Assembly: GCF_031583065.1 (NCBI RefSeq)
Contig: NZ_CP134053.1
Span: 992,001 to 1,056,000, forward strand
From: Streptomyces sp. CGMCC 4.7035
GTDB lineage: Bacteria; Actinomycetota; Actinomycetes; Streptomycetales; Streptomycetaceae
Direction of reading: 5' to 3'
DNA length: 64,000 nt
The notes beneath the pieces were generated by a model that was given only the letters and a program-made list of their open reading frames with translations, was not told where the DNA came from and did not search any database. Positions 23,883-33,743 of the stretch are shown piece by piece. Position numbers and translations under genes: made by a program. Within the stretch, counting starts at the first letter, position 1. Each line of letters opens with the position of its first letter.

Positions 23883-24767
23883 ATGGCTATCTTCCTCACC
23901 AAGGAATCCAAGGTCATCGTCCAGGGCATGACCGGCTCCGAGGGCCAGAAGCACACCAAGCGCATGCTGGCCTCCGGCACGAACATCGTCGGTGGCGTGA
24001 ACCCGCGCAAGGCGGGCCAGACCGTCGACTTCGACGGCACGGAGATCCCGGTGTTCGGCTCGGTGGCCGAGGCCATCGAGAAGACCGGCGCCGACGTCAC
24101 GGTCATCTTCGTCCCGGAGAAGTTCACCAAGGACGCGGTCGTCGAGGCCATCGACGCCGAGATCCCGCTCGCGGTCGTCATCACCGAGGGCATCGCGGTG
24201 CACGACACGGCCGCCTTCTGGGCGTACGCGGGCAAGAAGGGCAACAAGACCCGCATCATCGGCCCGAACTGCCCCGGCCTGATCACCCCCGGTCAGTCGA
24301 ACGCCGGCATCATCCCGGCCGACATCACCAAGCCGGGCCGCATCGGCCTGGTCTCGAAGTCCGGCACGCTGACGTACCAGATGATGTACGAGCTGCGTGA
24401 CATCGGCTTCTCGACCTGTGTCGGCATCGGCGGTGACCCGATCATCGGCACCACGCACATCGACGCGCTGAAGGCGTTCCAGGACGACCCCGACACCGAC
24501 CTGATCGTGATGATCGGTGAGATCGGCGGCGACGCCGAGGAGCGGGCCGCGGCCTTCATCAAGGAGAACGTGACCAAGCCGGTCGTCGGCTACGTCGCGG
24601 GCTTCACCGCCCCCGAGGGCAAGACCATGGGTCACGCGGGCGCCATCGTCTCCGGTTCGTCGGGCACCGCCCAGGCGAAGAAGGAGGCGCTGGAGGCGGC
24701 GGGCGTGAAGGTCGGCAAGACGCCGACCGAGACCGCCAAGCTCGCGCGCGAGATCCTGGCCGGCTGA
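23883..24767 (+). CDS. sucD: succinyl-CoA synthetase alpha subunit
   Basis: 294 residues. Carries the phosphohistidine of succinyl-CoA synthetase: His251 in '[11 protein letters not shown]'. The CoA-binding N-terminus has '[18 protein letters not shown]' and '[10 protein letters not shown]', and '[12 protein letters not shown]' is conserved. Forms the alpha-beta complex with SucC from the adjacent gene; the RBS is A/G-rich in the 21-bp gap. A hairpin at 24790-24821 ends the operon. Confidence 0.97.
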   Translation: MAIFLTKESKVIVQGMTGSEGQKHTKRMLASGTNIVGGVNPRKAGQTVDFDGTEIPVFGSVAEAIEKTGADVTVIFVPEKFTKDAVVEAIDAEIPLAVVITEGIAVHDTAAFWAYAGKKGNKTRIIGPNCPGLITPGQSNAGIIPADITKPGRIGLVSKSGTLTYQMMYELRDIGFSTCVGIGGDPIIGTTHIDALKAFQDDPDTDLIVMIGEIGGDAEERAAAFIKENVTKPVVGYVAGFTAPEGKTMGHAGAIVSGSSGTAQAKKEALEAAGVKVGKTPTETAKLAREILAG

Positions 24768-24789
24768 GGTCGGTCTGACTGAACGATCG

Positions 24790-24821
24790 GTGGGCCCGTC
24801 CCTTGGTTGGGGCGGGCCCAC
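24790..24821 (+). terminator. terminator of sucCD
   Basis: A 13-bp stem with one T-G wobble (GTGGGCCCGTCCC with GGGGCGGGCCCAC) closes a 6-nt loop (TTGGTT) 23 nt after the sucD stop. Confidence 0.75.
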
Positions 24822-24918
24822 TGGTGTTTCGCGGGACTGGACCGGGGCGGGACGGCGTCCGGTGGCGCAGGCTGTGCCCACCCAACCCGTTCCGCCCCAG
24901 CGGAACGACTGCCCACGG

Positions 24919-24950
24919 CGGTACAGCGGTACAGCGGTGCAGCGGTACAG
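24919..24950 (-). repeat. four tandem 8-bp units (CGGTACAG)
   Basis: Units 24919, 24927, 24935 (one mismatch, CGGTGCAG) and 24943 lie directly 3' of the stop codon of the minus-strand sigma-like gene. No coding role. Confidence 0.8.
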
Positions 24951-24952
24951 CG

Positions 24953-25813
24953 TCAGCGCGGCTCCGGAATCATGCGTGCCGGGCCGCCGTTGAGGTTCGC
25001 CTTCAGTTTTGCGTGCAGGGTCAGTTGTTGCGGGGAGAGCGGGCCCTGGGGCGGGGGTGGCGGTTCCTCGATCGGTGTTCCCCGGGCCATCGGTCGTTCG
25101 TAGTGGTCCGGGGCCACGTGCAGGGCCAGGGCCGTCACACCGACGAGTCCGATCGCGAGGGCCATCGCCGCGCGGGAGCAGTCGCGGGTGCGGCGTTCGA
25201 TGTCGGCCCGCACGGCGGACGAGCCGGCCGCGTGGAGACGTGCCGACGTGGCCAGTGCGGCCAGCCGATGGGGGAGGACATCCGGCGTCGCCAGCTCCGG
25301 CACGAGCGCGGCCAGCGCCTCGCGGGCGTGCAGCAGGCGGTTCGCCGCGGCCGGGGTGCTCGCCTCCGTCTCGGCCGCCGTGTCCGGCAGATCGAGGCCG
25401 ATGCCGTCGTACAGCAGGAGCGTGCGCCGGTAGACCGGCGGCAGTTTCAGGAACGCGTGCATCAGCGCGCGATCCGACGGGTCGGCGAGCGGCGGCTCGG
25501 CGTGCCGGTAGCGCGGGCGGAAGCGATGCCAGGGGGAGAGCGCGTAGTCGTGCGCCGCCGCCCGCACCCAGCCCGCCGGATCCCGGTCCATGGCCACCTC
25601 GGGCCAGCGCTGCCACGCCAGATGGAAGGCCCGTACGACCGCTTCGCGAGCCAGTTGCCGTCGGCCGGTGAGCAGATACGCCTGCCGTACGAGGGCGGGG
25701 GCGCAGAATTCGTACAGCGCGTCGAACGCTTGATGGGGCGTCATGGGCGCGTCGGCCGGTGGCGGCTTCTGCGTGTCCGGTTCCCCCGCCGGGGAGGCAT
25801 GACGCTGCGTCAC
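24953..25813 (-). CDS. sigma-70 (ECF)-like protein with C-terminal membrane anchor
   Basis: 286 residues. Residues about 28-170 resemble an ECF sigma factor: 'FDALYEFCAPALVRQAYLLTGRRQLAREAVVRAFHLAWQRW', read here in parts, matches region 2, and 'AFLKLPPVYRRTLLLYDGIGLDLPDTAAE' matches region 4.1/4.2. Key positions are divergent, so promoter recognition may be lost. A single membrane helix ('AAMALAIGLVGVTALALHV', about residue 220) and a Pro-rich tail follow; a membrane-tethered sigma-like protein is unusual. GTG 25813 has GGAGGG 7 nt upstream; an ATG at 25828 overlaps that RBS. It is divergent from the PerM gene. Confidence 0.72.
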   Translation of the reverse strand: MTQRHASPAGEPDTQKPPPADAPMTPHQAFDALYEFCAPALVRQAYLLTGRRQLAREAVVRAFHLAWQRWPEVAMDRDPAGWVRAAAHDYALSPWHRFRPRYRHAEPPLADPSDRALMHAFLKLPPVYRRTLLLYDGIGLDLPDTAAETEASTPAAANRLLHAREALAALVPELATPDVLPHRLAALATSARLHAAGSSAVRADIERRTRDCSRAAMALAIGLVGVTALALHVAPDHYERPMARGTPIEEPPPPPQGPLSPQQLTLHAKLKANLNGGPARMIPEPR

Positions 25814-25909
25814 AGGGCATCCCTCCATGCAGAAAAGTACATAAACATATATTGAGCGACACATCCGAGCTTTGCCCGTTACGACCGGAAAGCGCGTGTC
25901 GTTGGGAGC

Positions 25910-27520
25910 ATGGCGGTCGTGACCCGATGGACCCACCGCCGAACGCCGTTGTCCCCCCTGCGCACCCGGTTGCGCGACCGAGCGCCGGGGCTGGGCGCCG
26001 GCCTCCTGGGCGGCGCCGTCGCCGCGGTGCTGGGGCTCGGCCTGTTCGCCCTGCTCGTGACGGTGCTGTGGATCAGCTCGCCGTATCCCGACAGCGGCCC
26101 CGATGGCGCGCTGCACCTGGCGGCCGCGCTGTGGTTGCTGGCGCACGGTGTCGTGCTCGTCCGTACCGAGACGCTCTCCGGCGTGCCCGCGCCCGTCGGG
26201 GTCACGCCGCTGCTGCTGGCGCTGCTGCCGGTGTGGCTGCTGCACCGGGCGGGGCGGGAGGCAACGGACGGGGGGAGCGCGGAGGAGACAGGGGAAGACG
26301 CTCCGCTGGTCGCCGCGCACACGGCCTTCAGCGGGGTGGTGGCGGGCTATCTCGCAGTGGGCGCGGTCGCGGCGCTGTACGCCTCGGTCGGGGCGCTGCG
26401 ACCGTCGTGGACGTGGACCGCGGTGTGCCTGCCGCTGGTCGCCGTCGTCTCGGCGGGGGCGGGGGTGTGGACGGCGTACGGGCGCTCCTACGGGGCCCTG
26501 CCGGGGCGGGTGCGCCGGGCGCTCGGACCGCTGTCCGCCGGAGTGCGGCGGGTGGGGGGCACCGGGGTGCTCGATGGTGACGGGCGGGCGTGGGTGCGGG
26601 TCTCCGTACGGGCCGCCGCGGCGGGCGCGGCCGTGCTCGTGGGCGGGGGTGCGCTGCTCGTGGGCGCGTCGCTGGTGTGGCACGAGGGGGCGGCGCGGGC
26701 GTCGTTCCTTCAGCTCACGGAGGGGTGGTCGGGGCGGGTGGCGGTGCTGCTGCTGGCGGCGGCGCTGGTGCCGAACGCGGCGGTGTGGGGGGCGGCGTAC
26801 GGGCTCGGGCCCGGGTTCGTGCTGGGCGTGGGGGAGGTGATCGGGCCGTTGTCGACGACGCGGCCGGCGACGCTGCTGCCGCCGTTTCCGTTGCTGGCGG
26901 CGGTACCCGGGCCAGGGGGCGGGCCGCTGCGTTGGGCCGTCGGCGTGGTGCCGGTCGCGGCGGGGGTGACGGTGGGCTGGTTCGTGGCGCGGGCGGCGGC
27001 GCCGGGCGGGCGAGGGCGAGAGCGGGAGCGGGGGCGGGATGTGGCGTGGTCGGCCGGGCGGACGGCCGGGGCGGTGGTGATGGCGGGGGTGATGTGCGGG
27101 GTGCTGCTCGGGGGGCTCGCGGAGGCGGCGGGCGGGGCGCTCGGGGTGGCGGAGCTGGCGCGGTTCGGGCCGGTGGGGTGGCAGGTGGGGGCCGCGGCGG
27201 TGGGGTGGACGGTGGGGGTGGGGGTGCCGATGGGGGTGGGGGCGCGGGCCTGGAGGTCGCGGTCGCGGTCGCGGTTGCGCATGCGCATGCGGTTGCGGGG
27301 GAAGTCGCGGCCGGTTGTGCCGGCGACTCCGGTTCCGGCGCAAACGGTTCCGGAACCGGCGGTGGTGGTGGCGCTTGCTGCGGGTGCCGGCGGGGAGCGG
27401 GAGGGGCTGTGGGAGGACCCCGACCTCAAGCCGTACGAGGCACTGCCGTCCGAGGAGACCCTGTTCCGGCCGGCTCTGTGGGAGGAGGTGCCGCCGGAGG
27501 AGCCGGAGTCGCGGGTTTGA
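25910..27520 (+). CDS. PerM/DUF6350-family multi-pass membrane protein (cell-division associated)
   Basis: 536 residues with ten or so membrane segments (for example '[21 protein letters not shown]' and '[19 protein letters not shown]') and a cytoplasmic C-terminal tail rich in Pro and Glu ending '[12 protein letters not shown]'. Position next to sucCD and purNH matches the conserved actinobacterial gene named PerM in mycobacteria, a protein that stabilises cell division; this role is by family recall. The ATG at 25910 has GGGAG almost abutting; GTG 25919 with a 10-nt spacing is an equally good start. The 3' half is extremely G-rich. Confidence 0.75.
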   Translation: MAVVTRWTHRRTPLSPLRTRLRDRAPGLGAGLLGGAVAAVLGLGLFALLVTVLWISSPYPDSGPDGALHLAAALWLLAHGVVLVRTETLSGVPAPVGVTPLLLALLPVWLLHRAGREATDGGSAEETGEDAPLVAAHTAFSGVVAGYLAVGAVAALYASVGALRPSWTWTAVCLPLVAVVSAGAGVWTAYGRSYGALPGRVRRALGPLSAGVRRVGGTGVLDGDGRAWVRVSVRAAAAGAAVLVGGGALLVGASLVWHEGAARASFLQLTEGWSGRVAVLLLAAALVPNAAVWGAAYGLGPGFVLGVGEVIGPLSTTRPATLLPPFPLLAAVPGPGGGPLRWAVGVVPVAAGVTVGWFVARAAAPGGRGRERERGRDVAWSAGRTAGAVVMAGVMCGVLLGGLAEAAGGALGVAELARFGPVGWQVGAAAVGWTVGVGVPMGVGARAWRSRSRSRLRMRMRLRGKSRPVVPATPVPAQTVPEPAVVVALAAGAGGEREGLWEDPDLKPYEALPSEETLFRPALWEEVPPEEPESRV

Positions 27521-27607
27521 GGGGCCCGGGGCGGGGCGAACCGGTTCGGGGTGGGGTTGGCCGCGCAGCCCGTTGCTCGCGGGGTGCCTCCCCCAAGCAA
27601 CGGCACG

Positions 27608-27635
27608 ACCGCCCGCAGCCGCGGCTGCGGGCGGT
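27608..27635. terminator. bidirectional hairpin between convergent membrane-protein genes
   Basis: A perfect 28-base palindrome built from ACCGCCCGCAGCCG and CGGCTGCGGGCGGT, between the stops at 27520 and 27642. Confidence 0.7.
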
Positions 27636-27641
27636 GTCGTC

Positions 27642-28484
27642 TCAGCCCCGTGTCCCCAGCACGCCCCGCAGATCCTTCGGCAGGAGGTCGTTGCAGGACT
27701 GCTTCGCCGTGTTCGTCAGGGCGTCGTTCAGGCACGTGTAGTAGTCGCGGTAGACCAGCTGGGCCGTGAACGTGGCCGCCACCATCGCGATCGCCAGGGA
27801 CGCCGTCACCAGGCCGCTGATCGCCGCCGTCGTCTGGGGGCGGCCCGTGGGGGCGGGGCTGTTCGGGTCGGGGGTGCGGGGCTTGGCGCGCAGCGCGCTC
27901 GTGCCCCAGTACAGCGCCAGCGCGCCCAGCAGCAGGGCCACGTAGGGCCAGCTGAAGAGGGAGAAGAAGAACGCCCACATGCCGGCCAGCAGCGCGTAGC
28001 GCGCGCGGCGCTGGACCGGGTCCTTCGGGTCCCAGCGCAGGTTTCCGCCGGGGCCACCGGGTCCCTCAGGGCCGCCCTGACCGCCCTGTCCGCCCTGTCC
28101 GCCGGGGCTGCCCGGACGTTCGCCGAAGCGGCCACCCGTCGCGGGGCCCGGCTGCCGGTCGCTCCACTGGCTGCCCCACGGCGAGTGTTCGCCCTCGCCG
28201 GAGCCTTCCTCCTGGCCGCCCTGGCCCTGGTCCTGGCCCTGGCCGGGTGCCGGGTGTCGCGGCTGCCAGGGCCGGTCCGGTGCTCCCTCCGGCGGGGGCG
28301 CGAAGGGGTTGTTGTCCGTGGGCGCCTCCTGGCCCCGCCCGCCGCCCGCGGCGTCACGGCCGCGCCCACCGCTCGCGGAGCCGCCCCCGCTCTCGGGCGC
28401 GTCCTCGCTCTCCCGCGGCGGCACGGGCGAAGGGTGCCGCTCGCGCAGCAGCAGCGGAGGGAGTCGGAGACTGCGGTCCGGCAT
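27642..28484 (-). CDS. membrane protein with disordered Gly/Pro/Gln-rich N-terminus
   Basis: 280 residues. Residues 1 to about 155 are unstructured, with '[19 protein letters not shown]' and a run of 'GGQ' units. The C-terminal part has three likely membrane segments ('[19 protein letters not shown]', '[13 protein letters not shown]' and '[20 protein letters not shown]') and ends with a short Cys-containing tail ('[21 protein letters not shown]'). The two Cys may form an extracytoplasmic disulfide. The gene keeps its place between PerM and purN in Streptomyces. Start ATG 28484; only GGAAG 11 nt upstream as RBS. Function unknown. Confidence 0.75.
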   Translation of the reverse strand: MPDRSLRLPPLLLRERHPSPVPPRESEDAPESGGGSASGGRGRDAAGGGRGQEAPTDNNPFAPPPEGAPDRPWQPRHPAPGQGQDQGQGGQEEGSGEGEHSPWGSQWSDRQPGPATGGRFGERPGSPGGQGGQGGQGGPEGPGGPGGNLRWDPKDPVQRRARYALLAGMWAFFFSLFSWPYVALLLGALALYWGTSALRAKPRTPDPNSPAPTGRPQTTAAISGLVTASLAIAMVAATFTAQLVYRDYYTCLNDALTNTAKQSCNDLLPKDLRGVLGTRG

Positions 28485-28824
28485 CAGGTGTGCGTCTTCC
28501 CCTTGGTGGTTATGGCGGGTGGTTTGTCCACGGAACTCGCCGTGAAACGGTTGCGCCCCTCGCGGGCGTCCCCGTCCCCGGTCAACGTCCCACGCAGGCA
28601 CGGCGTTCCCCCGCGTCGAACCGCTTTCCCGGGCGGCTCCTCCTCAGACGCTACCTTCCGGCCACGCCCCCGTCCCGTGGGGGCCGTCCAGAGTGCCGGT
28701 ATCGTTGCTGGCGGTCGGCTGCTTCGTAGACTTCCCCGTATCCGGGGGCGCGAAGCATTCGTACGACCATACAAACGCTCTTCCGAGCGACCGCACGAAC
28801 GCTCCCCCGAGAAAGGGCCCCGCC
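28485..28824. other. divergent intergenic region upstream of purN
   Basis: 340 bases between the membrane-protein gene and purN. Contains the candidate purNH promoter at 28705-28732 and two 17-base near-copies, AC(A/G)AACGCTC(T/C)(T/C)CCGAG, at about 28769-28785 and 28797-28813, the second overlapping the purN RBS. No ZTP riboswitch and no gene were seen. Confidence 0.45.
28705..28732 (+). promoter_or_regulatory. candidate promoter of purN-purH
   Basis: TTGCTG (28705-28710), 16-nt spacer, TAGACT (28727-28732), leaving a leader of about 85 nt before the purN GTG. Confidence 0.45.
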
Positions 28825-29475
28825 GTGGCCGAGTCCGTGGCCGAGACCGTCACCGAGTCCGCGGCCAAGCGCCTGGTCGTCCTGGTCTCCGGGTCCGGCA
28901 CCAATCTGCAGGCGCTCCTCGACGCCATCGACGAGACCGGAGTCGACGCCTATGGGGCCGAGATCGTCGCCGTCGGCGCCGACCGCGGCGGCATCGAGGG
29001 CCTGGCCCGCGCCGAGCGCGCCGGGCTGCCCACGTTCGTCTGCCGGGTCAAGGACCACGACAGCCGGGAGGCGTGGGACGCGGCCCTCACCGAGGCCGTC
29101 GCCGCGTACAAGCCCGATCTCGTGGTCTCGGCCGGGTTCATGAAGATCGTGGGGAAGGAGTTCCTCGCGCGGTTCGGCGGGCGGTTCGTCAACACCCATC
29201 CCGCTCTCCTGCCCAGTTTTCCCGGAGCCCACGGCGTGCGTGACGCGCTCGCGTACGGCGCCAAGGTCACCGGTTGCACCGTCCACTTCGTCGACGACGG
29301 CGTCGACACCGGACCGATCATCGCTCAGGGCGTGGTGGAGGTCCGGGACGAGGACGACGAGAGCGCTCTGCACGAGCGCATCAAGGAAGTCGAGCGAAGG
29401 CTGCTCGTCGAGGTCGTGGGGCGGCTCGCCCGCAACGGCTATCGCATTGAGGGACGAAAGGTAGTAATCCAGTGA
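28825..29475 (+). CDS. purN: phosphoribosylglycinamide formyltransferase
   Basis: 216 residues. Transfers a formyl group from 10-formyl-tetrahydrofolate to GAR in purine synthesis. Motifs: '[16 protein letters not shown]' at the N-terminus, the active site '[15 protein letters not shown]' (Asn and His), and '[17 protein letters not shown]' with the catalytic Asp. GTG 28825 is chosen because GAAAGGG lies 7 nt upstream; the extra upstream codons are not family-like. It overlaps purH by 4 bp (GTGA) and is cotranscribed. The cofactor comes from FolD and GlyA, also in this window. Confidence 0.95.
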   Translation: MAESVAETVTESAAKRLVVLVSGSGTNLQALLDAIDETGVDAYGAEIVAVGADRGGIEGLARAERAGLPTFVCRVKDHDSREAWDAALTEAVAAYKPDLVVSAGFMKIVGKEFLARFGGRFVNTHPALLPSFPGAHGVRDALAYGAKVTGCTVHFVDDGVDTGPIIAQGVVEVRDEDDESALHERIKEVERRLLVEVVGRLARNGYRIEGRKVVIQ

Positions 29476-31079
29476 CCGCGGACAGCACAGTCACGGCCGG
29501 GAGCACCGAGGGCGTCGAGAGCGGCAAGCGGCCCATCCGGCGCGCGCTCGTCAGCGTCTACGACAAGACCGGGCTCGAAGAGCTCGCCCGCGGGCTCCAC
29601 GAGGCCGGTGTCGAGCTCGTCTCCACCGGCTCCACCGCCGCGAGGATCGCCGCCACCGGTCTGCCCGTCACCAAGGTCGAGGAGCTGACCGGCTTCCCCG
29701 AGTGCCTGGACGGCCGGGTCAAGACCCTGCACCCCAAGGTCCACGCGGGCATCCTCGCCGACCTGCGCCTCGACAGTCACCGGCAGCAGCTCGCCGAGCT
29801 GGGTGTGGAGCCGTTCGACCTCGTCGTCGTCAACCTCTACCCGTTCCGCGAGACCGTCGCCTCCGGGGCCTCCCCCGACGAGTGCGTCGAGCAGATCGAC
29901 ATCGGTGGTCCCTCGATGGTCCGGGCCGCCGCCAAGAACCACCCCTCGGTGGCCGTCGTGACCAGCCCGGAGCGGTACGGCGACGTCCTCGCCGCCGTGC
30001 GCGACGGCGGCTTCGACCTCACCGTCCGCAAGCGGCTCGCGGCGGAGGCCTTCCAGCACACCGCGTCCTACGACGTCGCCGTCGCCTCCTGGTTCGCGTC
30101 CTCGTACGCGCCGGTCGACGACTCTGTGTTCCCGGACTTCCTGGGCGCCACCTACGAGCGCAAGAACACCCTGCGCTACGGCGAGAACCCGCACCAGCCC
30201 GCCGCGCTCTACGTCGACGGCAGCAGCAGCGGCGGCGGCCTCGCCGAGGCCGAGCAGTTGCACGGCAAGGAGATGTCGTACAACAACTACACGGACACGG
30301 ACGCCGCGCGTCGTGCCGCGTACGACCACGACGAGCCGGCCGTCGCGATCATCAAGCACGCCAACCCCTGCGGCATCGCGATCGGCGCGGACGTCGCCGA
30401 GGCGCACCGCAAGGCGCACGCCTGCGACCCGCTGTCCGCGTTCGGCGGAGTCATCGCCGTCAACCGGCCGGTGAGCAAGGAGATGGCCGAGCAGGTCGCC
30501 GAGATCTTCACCGAGGTCATCGTCGCGCCCGACTACGAGGAGGGCGCGCTGGAGGCCCTCGCCAAGAAGAAGAACATCCGGGTGCTGAAGGCCCCGAACG
30601 GCCCGTCGAACCCGGCCGAGCTCAAGCAGATCGACGGCGGCGCGCTCCTCCAGGTCACCGACCGCCTCCAGGCCGACGGCGACGACCCGGCCAACTGGAC
30701 CCTCGCGTCGGGTGAGGCGCTCGACCCCGACGAGCTGCGTGAGCTCGCCTTCGCCTGGAAGGCCTGCCGCGCCGTCAAGTCCAACGCCATCCTGCTGGCC
30801 AAGGACGGCGCCTCGGTCGGCGTGGGCATGGGCCAGGTCAACCGCGTGGACTCCTGCAAGCTGGCCGTCGAGCGGGCGGGAGAGGAGCGGGCGCGCGGTT
30901 CGTACGCCGCCTCGGACGCCTTCTTCCCGTTCCCCGACGGGCCGGAGATCCTGATCGCCGCGGGCGTCAAGGCCATTGTCCAGCCCGGCGGTTCGATCCG
31001 TGACGAGCAGGTCGTGGAGGCCGCTCAGAAGGCGGGCGTGACCATGTACTTCACGGGCACGCGCCACTTCTTCCACTGA
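29472..31079 (+). CDS. purH: bifunctional AICAR formyltransferase/IMP cyclohydrolase
   Basis: 535 residues, close to the family's usual 520-530. Catalyses the last two steps to IMP. The N-terminal cyclohydrolase domain shows '[19 protein letters not shown]', 'STGSTAARI' and '[12 protein letters not shown]'; the C-terminal formyltransferase has '[14 protein letters not shown]', '[11 protein letters not shown]' and '[10 protein letters not shown]'. The GTG start overlaps the purN stop (GTGA), giving translational coupling. A 20-bp hairpin follows the stop. Confidence 0.97.
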   Translation: MTADSTVTAGSTEGVESGKRPIRRALVSVYDKTGLEELARGLHEAGVELVSTGSTAARIAATGLPVTKVEELTGFPECLDGRVKTLHPKVHAGILADLRLDSHRQQLAELGVEPFDLVVVNLYPFRETVASGASPDECVEQIDIGGPSMVRAAAKNHPSVAVVTSPERYGDVLAAVRDGGFDLTVRKRLAAEAFQHTASYDVAVASWFASSYAPVDDSVFPDFLGATYERKNTLRYGENPHQPAALYVDGSSSGGGLAEAEQLHGKEMSYNNYTDTDAARRAAYDHDEPAVAIIKHANPCGIAIGADVAEAHRKAHACDPLSAFGGVIAVNRPVSKEMAEQVAEIFTEVIVAPDYEEGALEALAKKKNIRVLKAPNGPSNPAELKQIDGGALLQVTDRLQADGDDPANWTLASGEALDPDELRELAFAWKACRAVKSNAILLAKDGASVGVGMGQVNRVDSCKLAVERAGEERARGSYAASDAFFPFPDGPEILIAAGVKAIVQPGGSIRDEQVVEAAQKAGVTMYFTGTRHFFH

Positions 31080-31105
31080 GTTCCGCCCGGCGCCGGGTGG
31101 TCCGA

Positions 31106-31164
31106 CGCCGACAGGGCCGTGTCCCCCTCGTACTCGTACGGGGTGGGACACGGCCCTGTCGGCG
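31106..31164. terminator. 20-bp bidirectional terminator between purH and a convergent gene
   Basis: Arms 31106-31125 and 31145-31164 are perfectly complementary over 20 bp; the 19-nt loop can form a small inner GTAC/GTAC stem. It lies between stops at 31079 and 31188. Confidence 0.85.
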
Positions 31165-31187
31165 AACGGCGCGAATGCGACCGTGCG

Positions 31188-31829
31188 TCAGTAGGCGGCC
31201 TGCCTGGGGCGGTTGAACCAGGCCGCGCCGTTGGAGTTGCCGACGAAGACGGCGACGAGGATGGCGAGCACCGTGTGCAGCAGGCCGATGATGACGAACG
31301 GGTAGATGCCGAGAATCGCGGTGATGATCCCGAAGATCAGTGCCGCGATGCGGACGCCGTTGCCGCCCGTGGTGAACTTCAGGGCCAGCACGAGCGCGAA
31401 GACCGCCCAGGCCACGGCGAACACCGTGAGCGCCCACAGCATGCCGGACGAGTAGTCGGCGAGCTGCTGGAAGCTCGAGTCGTCCTTCAACTTCTCGTCG
31501 TTCTTGGCGGCGTGGACACCGACCGCGGCGATGGCGAACAGAGCCACGCCGATGAGCTGCAGGCCGAAGATGACCCACAGCAGCACGCGGGCCGTGCTGA
31601 CCGTGCTGGGCATGGTCGTCGGGAAGGACTGCTGGCCGTAGCCCGGGGACACCGGCGGCGCCTGCGGGTAGCCGTAACCGGGCTGCTGGCCCTGCGGGTA
31701 GCCGTAACCCGGCTGCTGGCCCTGAGGGGCGCCGTAACCGGGCTGCTGGCCTTGCTGGCCCTGCTGGGCGCCGTAGCCGGGCTGCCCCTGGGGCGCGCCG
31801 TAAGGGTTGTTCGGGTCGCCGAAACTCAT
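31188..31829 (-). CDS. membrane protein with Gln/Gly/Tyr/Pro-rich low-complexity N-terminus
   Basis: 213 residues. The first 70 or so are a prion-like low-complexity region made of '[10 protein letters not shown]'-type repeats. Four membrane segments follow ('[20 protein letters not shown]', '[21 protein letters not shown]', '[19 protein letters not shown]' and '[15 protein letters not shown]'), the last two contiguous. Proteins with this layout are frequent in actinobacteria and lack an assigned function. ATG 31829 has GGAGGAAA 8-9 nt upstream. Convergent with purH. Confidence 0.8.
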   Translation of the reverse strand: MSFGDPNNPYGAPQGQPGYGAQQGQQGQQPGYGAPQGQQPGYGYPQGQQPGYGYPQAPPVSPGYGQQSFPTTMPSTVSTARVLLWVIFGLQLIGVALFAIAAVGVHAAKNDEKLKDDSSFQQLADYSSGMLWALTVFAVAWAVFALVLALKFTTGGNGVRIAALIFGIITAILGIYPFVIIGLLHTVLAILVAVFVGNSNGAAWFNRPRQAAY

Positions 31830-31952
31830 GAGCGGTGTTTCCTCCGTCTGCTCAAGTGCGGGGACGAGCGCGGCACGGTTCGGAGGAATGTTCTACAGAT
31901 GCGGTCCGTCCCCCCGGATACTGCCCGCGGCACTGTGCCGTTCATCGTTGTA

Positions 31953-32006
31953 AAGGCCTCACGCCTTTGTCCAGCGGCATTTCGCATGTGTTGTGCAAGT
32001 GCAACA
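31953..32006 (+). promoter_or_regulatory. two small dyads upstream of folD
   Basis: AAAGGC-ctcac-GCCTTT (31954-31970) and an imperfect palindrome in TGTTGTGCAAGTGCAACA (31988-32005) lie 90-140 nt before the folD ATG. They may be an attenuator stem and an operator; neither is recognised as a known family. Confidence 0.3.
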
Positions 32007-32093
32007 TCGCTGATCATGGGTCGAAACGGACGGGGACGTTCACGAGGGCGCCCGGATTGGAACCGGGGGCGGGTCATCCGCGAGGATGGGGGC

Positions 32094-32948
32094 ATGACCG
32101 CCCAGATTCTCGATGGCAAGGCCACCGCAGCCGCGATCAAGTCCGATCTGACCGCCCGCGTGGCGGCGCTGAAGGAAAGGGGCGTCACGCCCGGCCTCGG
32201 CACGATCCTCGTCGGGGACGACCCCGGCAGCCGGAAGTACGTCGCGGGCAAGCACCGCGACTGCGCGGAGGTCGGCATCGCCTCCATCCAGCGCGAACTG
32301 CCCGCGACCGCCACACAGGAGGAGATCGAGGCGGTCGTCCGCGAGCTGAACGAGGACCCGGAGTGCACCGGTTACATCGTGCAGCTGCCGCTGCCCAAGG
32401 GCATCGACGAGAACCGGATCCTGGAGCTGATGGACCCGGACAAGGACGCGGACGGCCTGCACCCGATGAACCTCGGCCGCCTGGTCCTGAACGAGCCGGC
32501 GCCGCTGCCCTGCACCCCGAACGGCGTACTCACCCTCCTGCGCCGCTACGGCGTGGAGATCAAGGGTGCCGAGGTCGTGGTCGTCGGCCGCGGCGTGACC
32601 ATCGGACGCCCGATGCCGCTGCTGCTGACCCGGCGCAGCGAGAACGCCACGGTCACCCAGTGCCACACGGGCACCCGGGACCTGTCGGCGCACCTGAGGC
32701 GGGCCGACATCATCGTCGCCGCGGCGGGCTCCGCTCACCTGATCCGGGCCGAGGACGTGAAGCCGGGCGCGGCCGTCCTCGACGTCGGCGTCTCACGCAG
32801 CGCCGAGGGCAAGATCGTCGGTGACGTTCACCCGGACGTCGCCGAGGTGGCCGGCTGGATCTCCCCGAACCCGGGCGGCGTGGGCCCGATGACCCGCGCC
32901 CAGCTGCTGGTCAACGTGGTCGAGGCGGCGGAGCGCAGTGTCGGCTGA
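32094..32948 (+). CDS. folD: methylenetetrahydrofolate dehydrogenase/methenyltetrahydrofolate cyclohydrolase
   Basis: 284 residues. Interconverts 5,10-methylene- and 10-formyl-tetrahydrofolate, supplying PurN and PurH. Motifs: the catalytic Lys region '[17 protein letters not shown]', '[13 protein letters not shown]', '[11 protein letters not shown]', '[14 protein letters not shown]' in the NADP-binding domain, and C-terminal '[14 protein letters not shown]'. ATG 32094 follows the purine-rich GAGGATGGGGGC. The last 11 bases overlap the start of the DUF3017 gene. Confidence 0.96.
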   Translation: MTAQILDGKATAAAIKSDLTARVAALKERGVTPGLGTILVGDDPGSRKYVAGKHRDCAEVGIASIQRELPATATQEEIEAVVRELNEDPECTGYIVQLPLPKGIDENRILELMDPDKDADGLHPMNLGRLVLNEPAPLPCTPNGVLTLLRRYGVEIKGAEVVVVGRGVTIGRPMPLLLTRRSENATVTQCHTGTRDLSAHLRRADIIVAAAGSAHLIRAEDVKPGAAVLDVGVSRSAEGKIVGDVHPDVAEVAGWISPNPGGVGPMTRAQLLVNVVEAAERSVG

Positions 32949-33450
32949 GGACGGGCCCGAGGGCATCCGGGAGAAGGGCACCGCGCGGCAGCGGGGAACC
33001 GACACCGAGCTCACCGTGCAGGATGCCGTCAGCGCTCCCGATGCCGAAGGCGTGCCGAGGCGTACCACCCGGCGGTTTCCGCGGATCACGCGGGACACCG
33101 CACGCCCCGAGGGCGGCGGCCGGGCCGCGCCCGGTGACGCGCCGGCGCCGGCCCGCCAGTGGCCGATCCTCACCGTGCTGGCCGTCGTCGGCCTCGGGCT
33201 GCTGGTGACCGCGCTGGACGCGTTCCGCTTCGGCACGATCCTGATCGGTGCCGCACTGCTGGGCGGCGCCGTGATGCGCTGGGTGCTGCCCGACGTGGGC
33301 ATGCTCGCGGTGCGCTCCCGCTTCACGGACATGGTCACGTACGGAGTCCTGGGCACCGCCATCGTGCTGCTGGCGGTGATGGCCCAGCCGGACCCCTGGC
33401 TGGAGATCCCGTTCCTGGACGACACGCTGCACTTCACCATCCGCACCTGA
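32938..33450 (+). CDS. DUF3017-family small membrane protein
   Basis: 170 residues: a charged N-terminal 75 residues and three hydrophobic segments ('[21 protein letters not shown]', '[19 protein letters not shown]' and '[19 protein letters not shown]'), the first given here only as residues about 79-95. The family is conserved immediately after folD in Streptomyces, giving this identification; the function is unknown. The GTG start lies inside the folD 3' end (11-bp overlap), so it is probably translated by coupling. A long hairpin at 33473-33515 follows. Confidence 0.78.
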   Translation: MSAEDGPEGIREKGTARQRGTDTELTVQDAVSAPDAEGVPRRTTRRFPRITRDTARPEGGGRAAPGDAPAPARQWPILTVLAVVGLGLLVTALDAFRFGTILIGAALLGGAVMRWVLPDVGMLAVRSRFTDMVTYGVLGTAIVLLAVMAQPDPWLEIPFLDDTLHFTIRT

Positions 33451-33472
33451 CACCGCGTCGGTGTGCGCACGT

Positions 33473-33515
33473 GACGGCGGGCCGTTTCCTCTCCCGGAGG
33501 GAACGGCCCGCCGTC
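33473..33515 (+). terminator. terminator of folD-DUF3017
   Basis: GACGGCGGGCCGTT (33473-33486) pairs perfectly with AACGGCCCGCCGTC (33502-33515); the loop can pair further (TCC with GGA). Confidence 0.8.
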
Positions 33516-33743
33516 GCCGTACGGTCGGCGGTGTCCGACGTCCTCCTCCGACGGTCGGTCTCGCCCGGTCCCCTGCGACCGGTCGCTGGTCACGCCCGGC
33601 GGACCGCCGTACGGCGGCTGCGGGTTGTGCAGTAGCGGTCGCAGGCGTTCGGGATCCCCGGCAAATCGAACACGGCCGGAATCCGGTCAGGCCCCCGCTT
33701 CTGCGCCGACGATGGTCGAGCGCGGTCGTGAAGGGGGAGCGAT

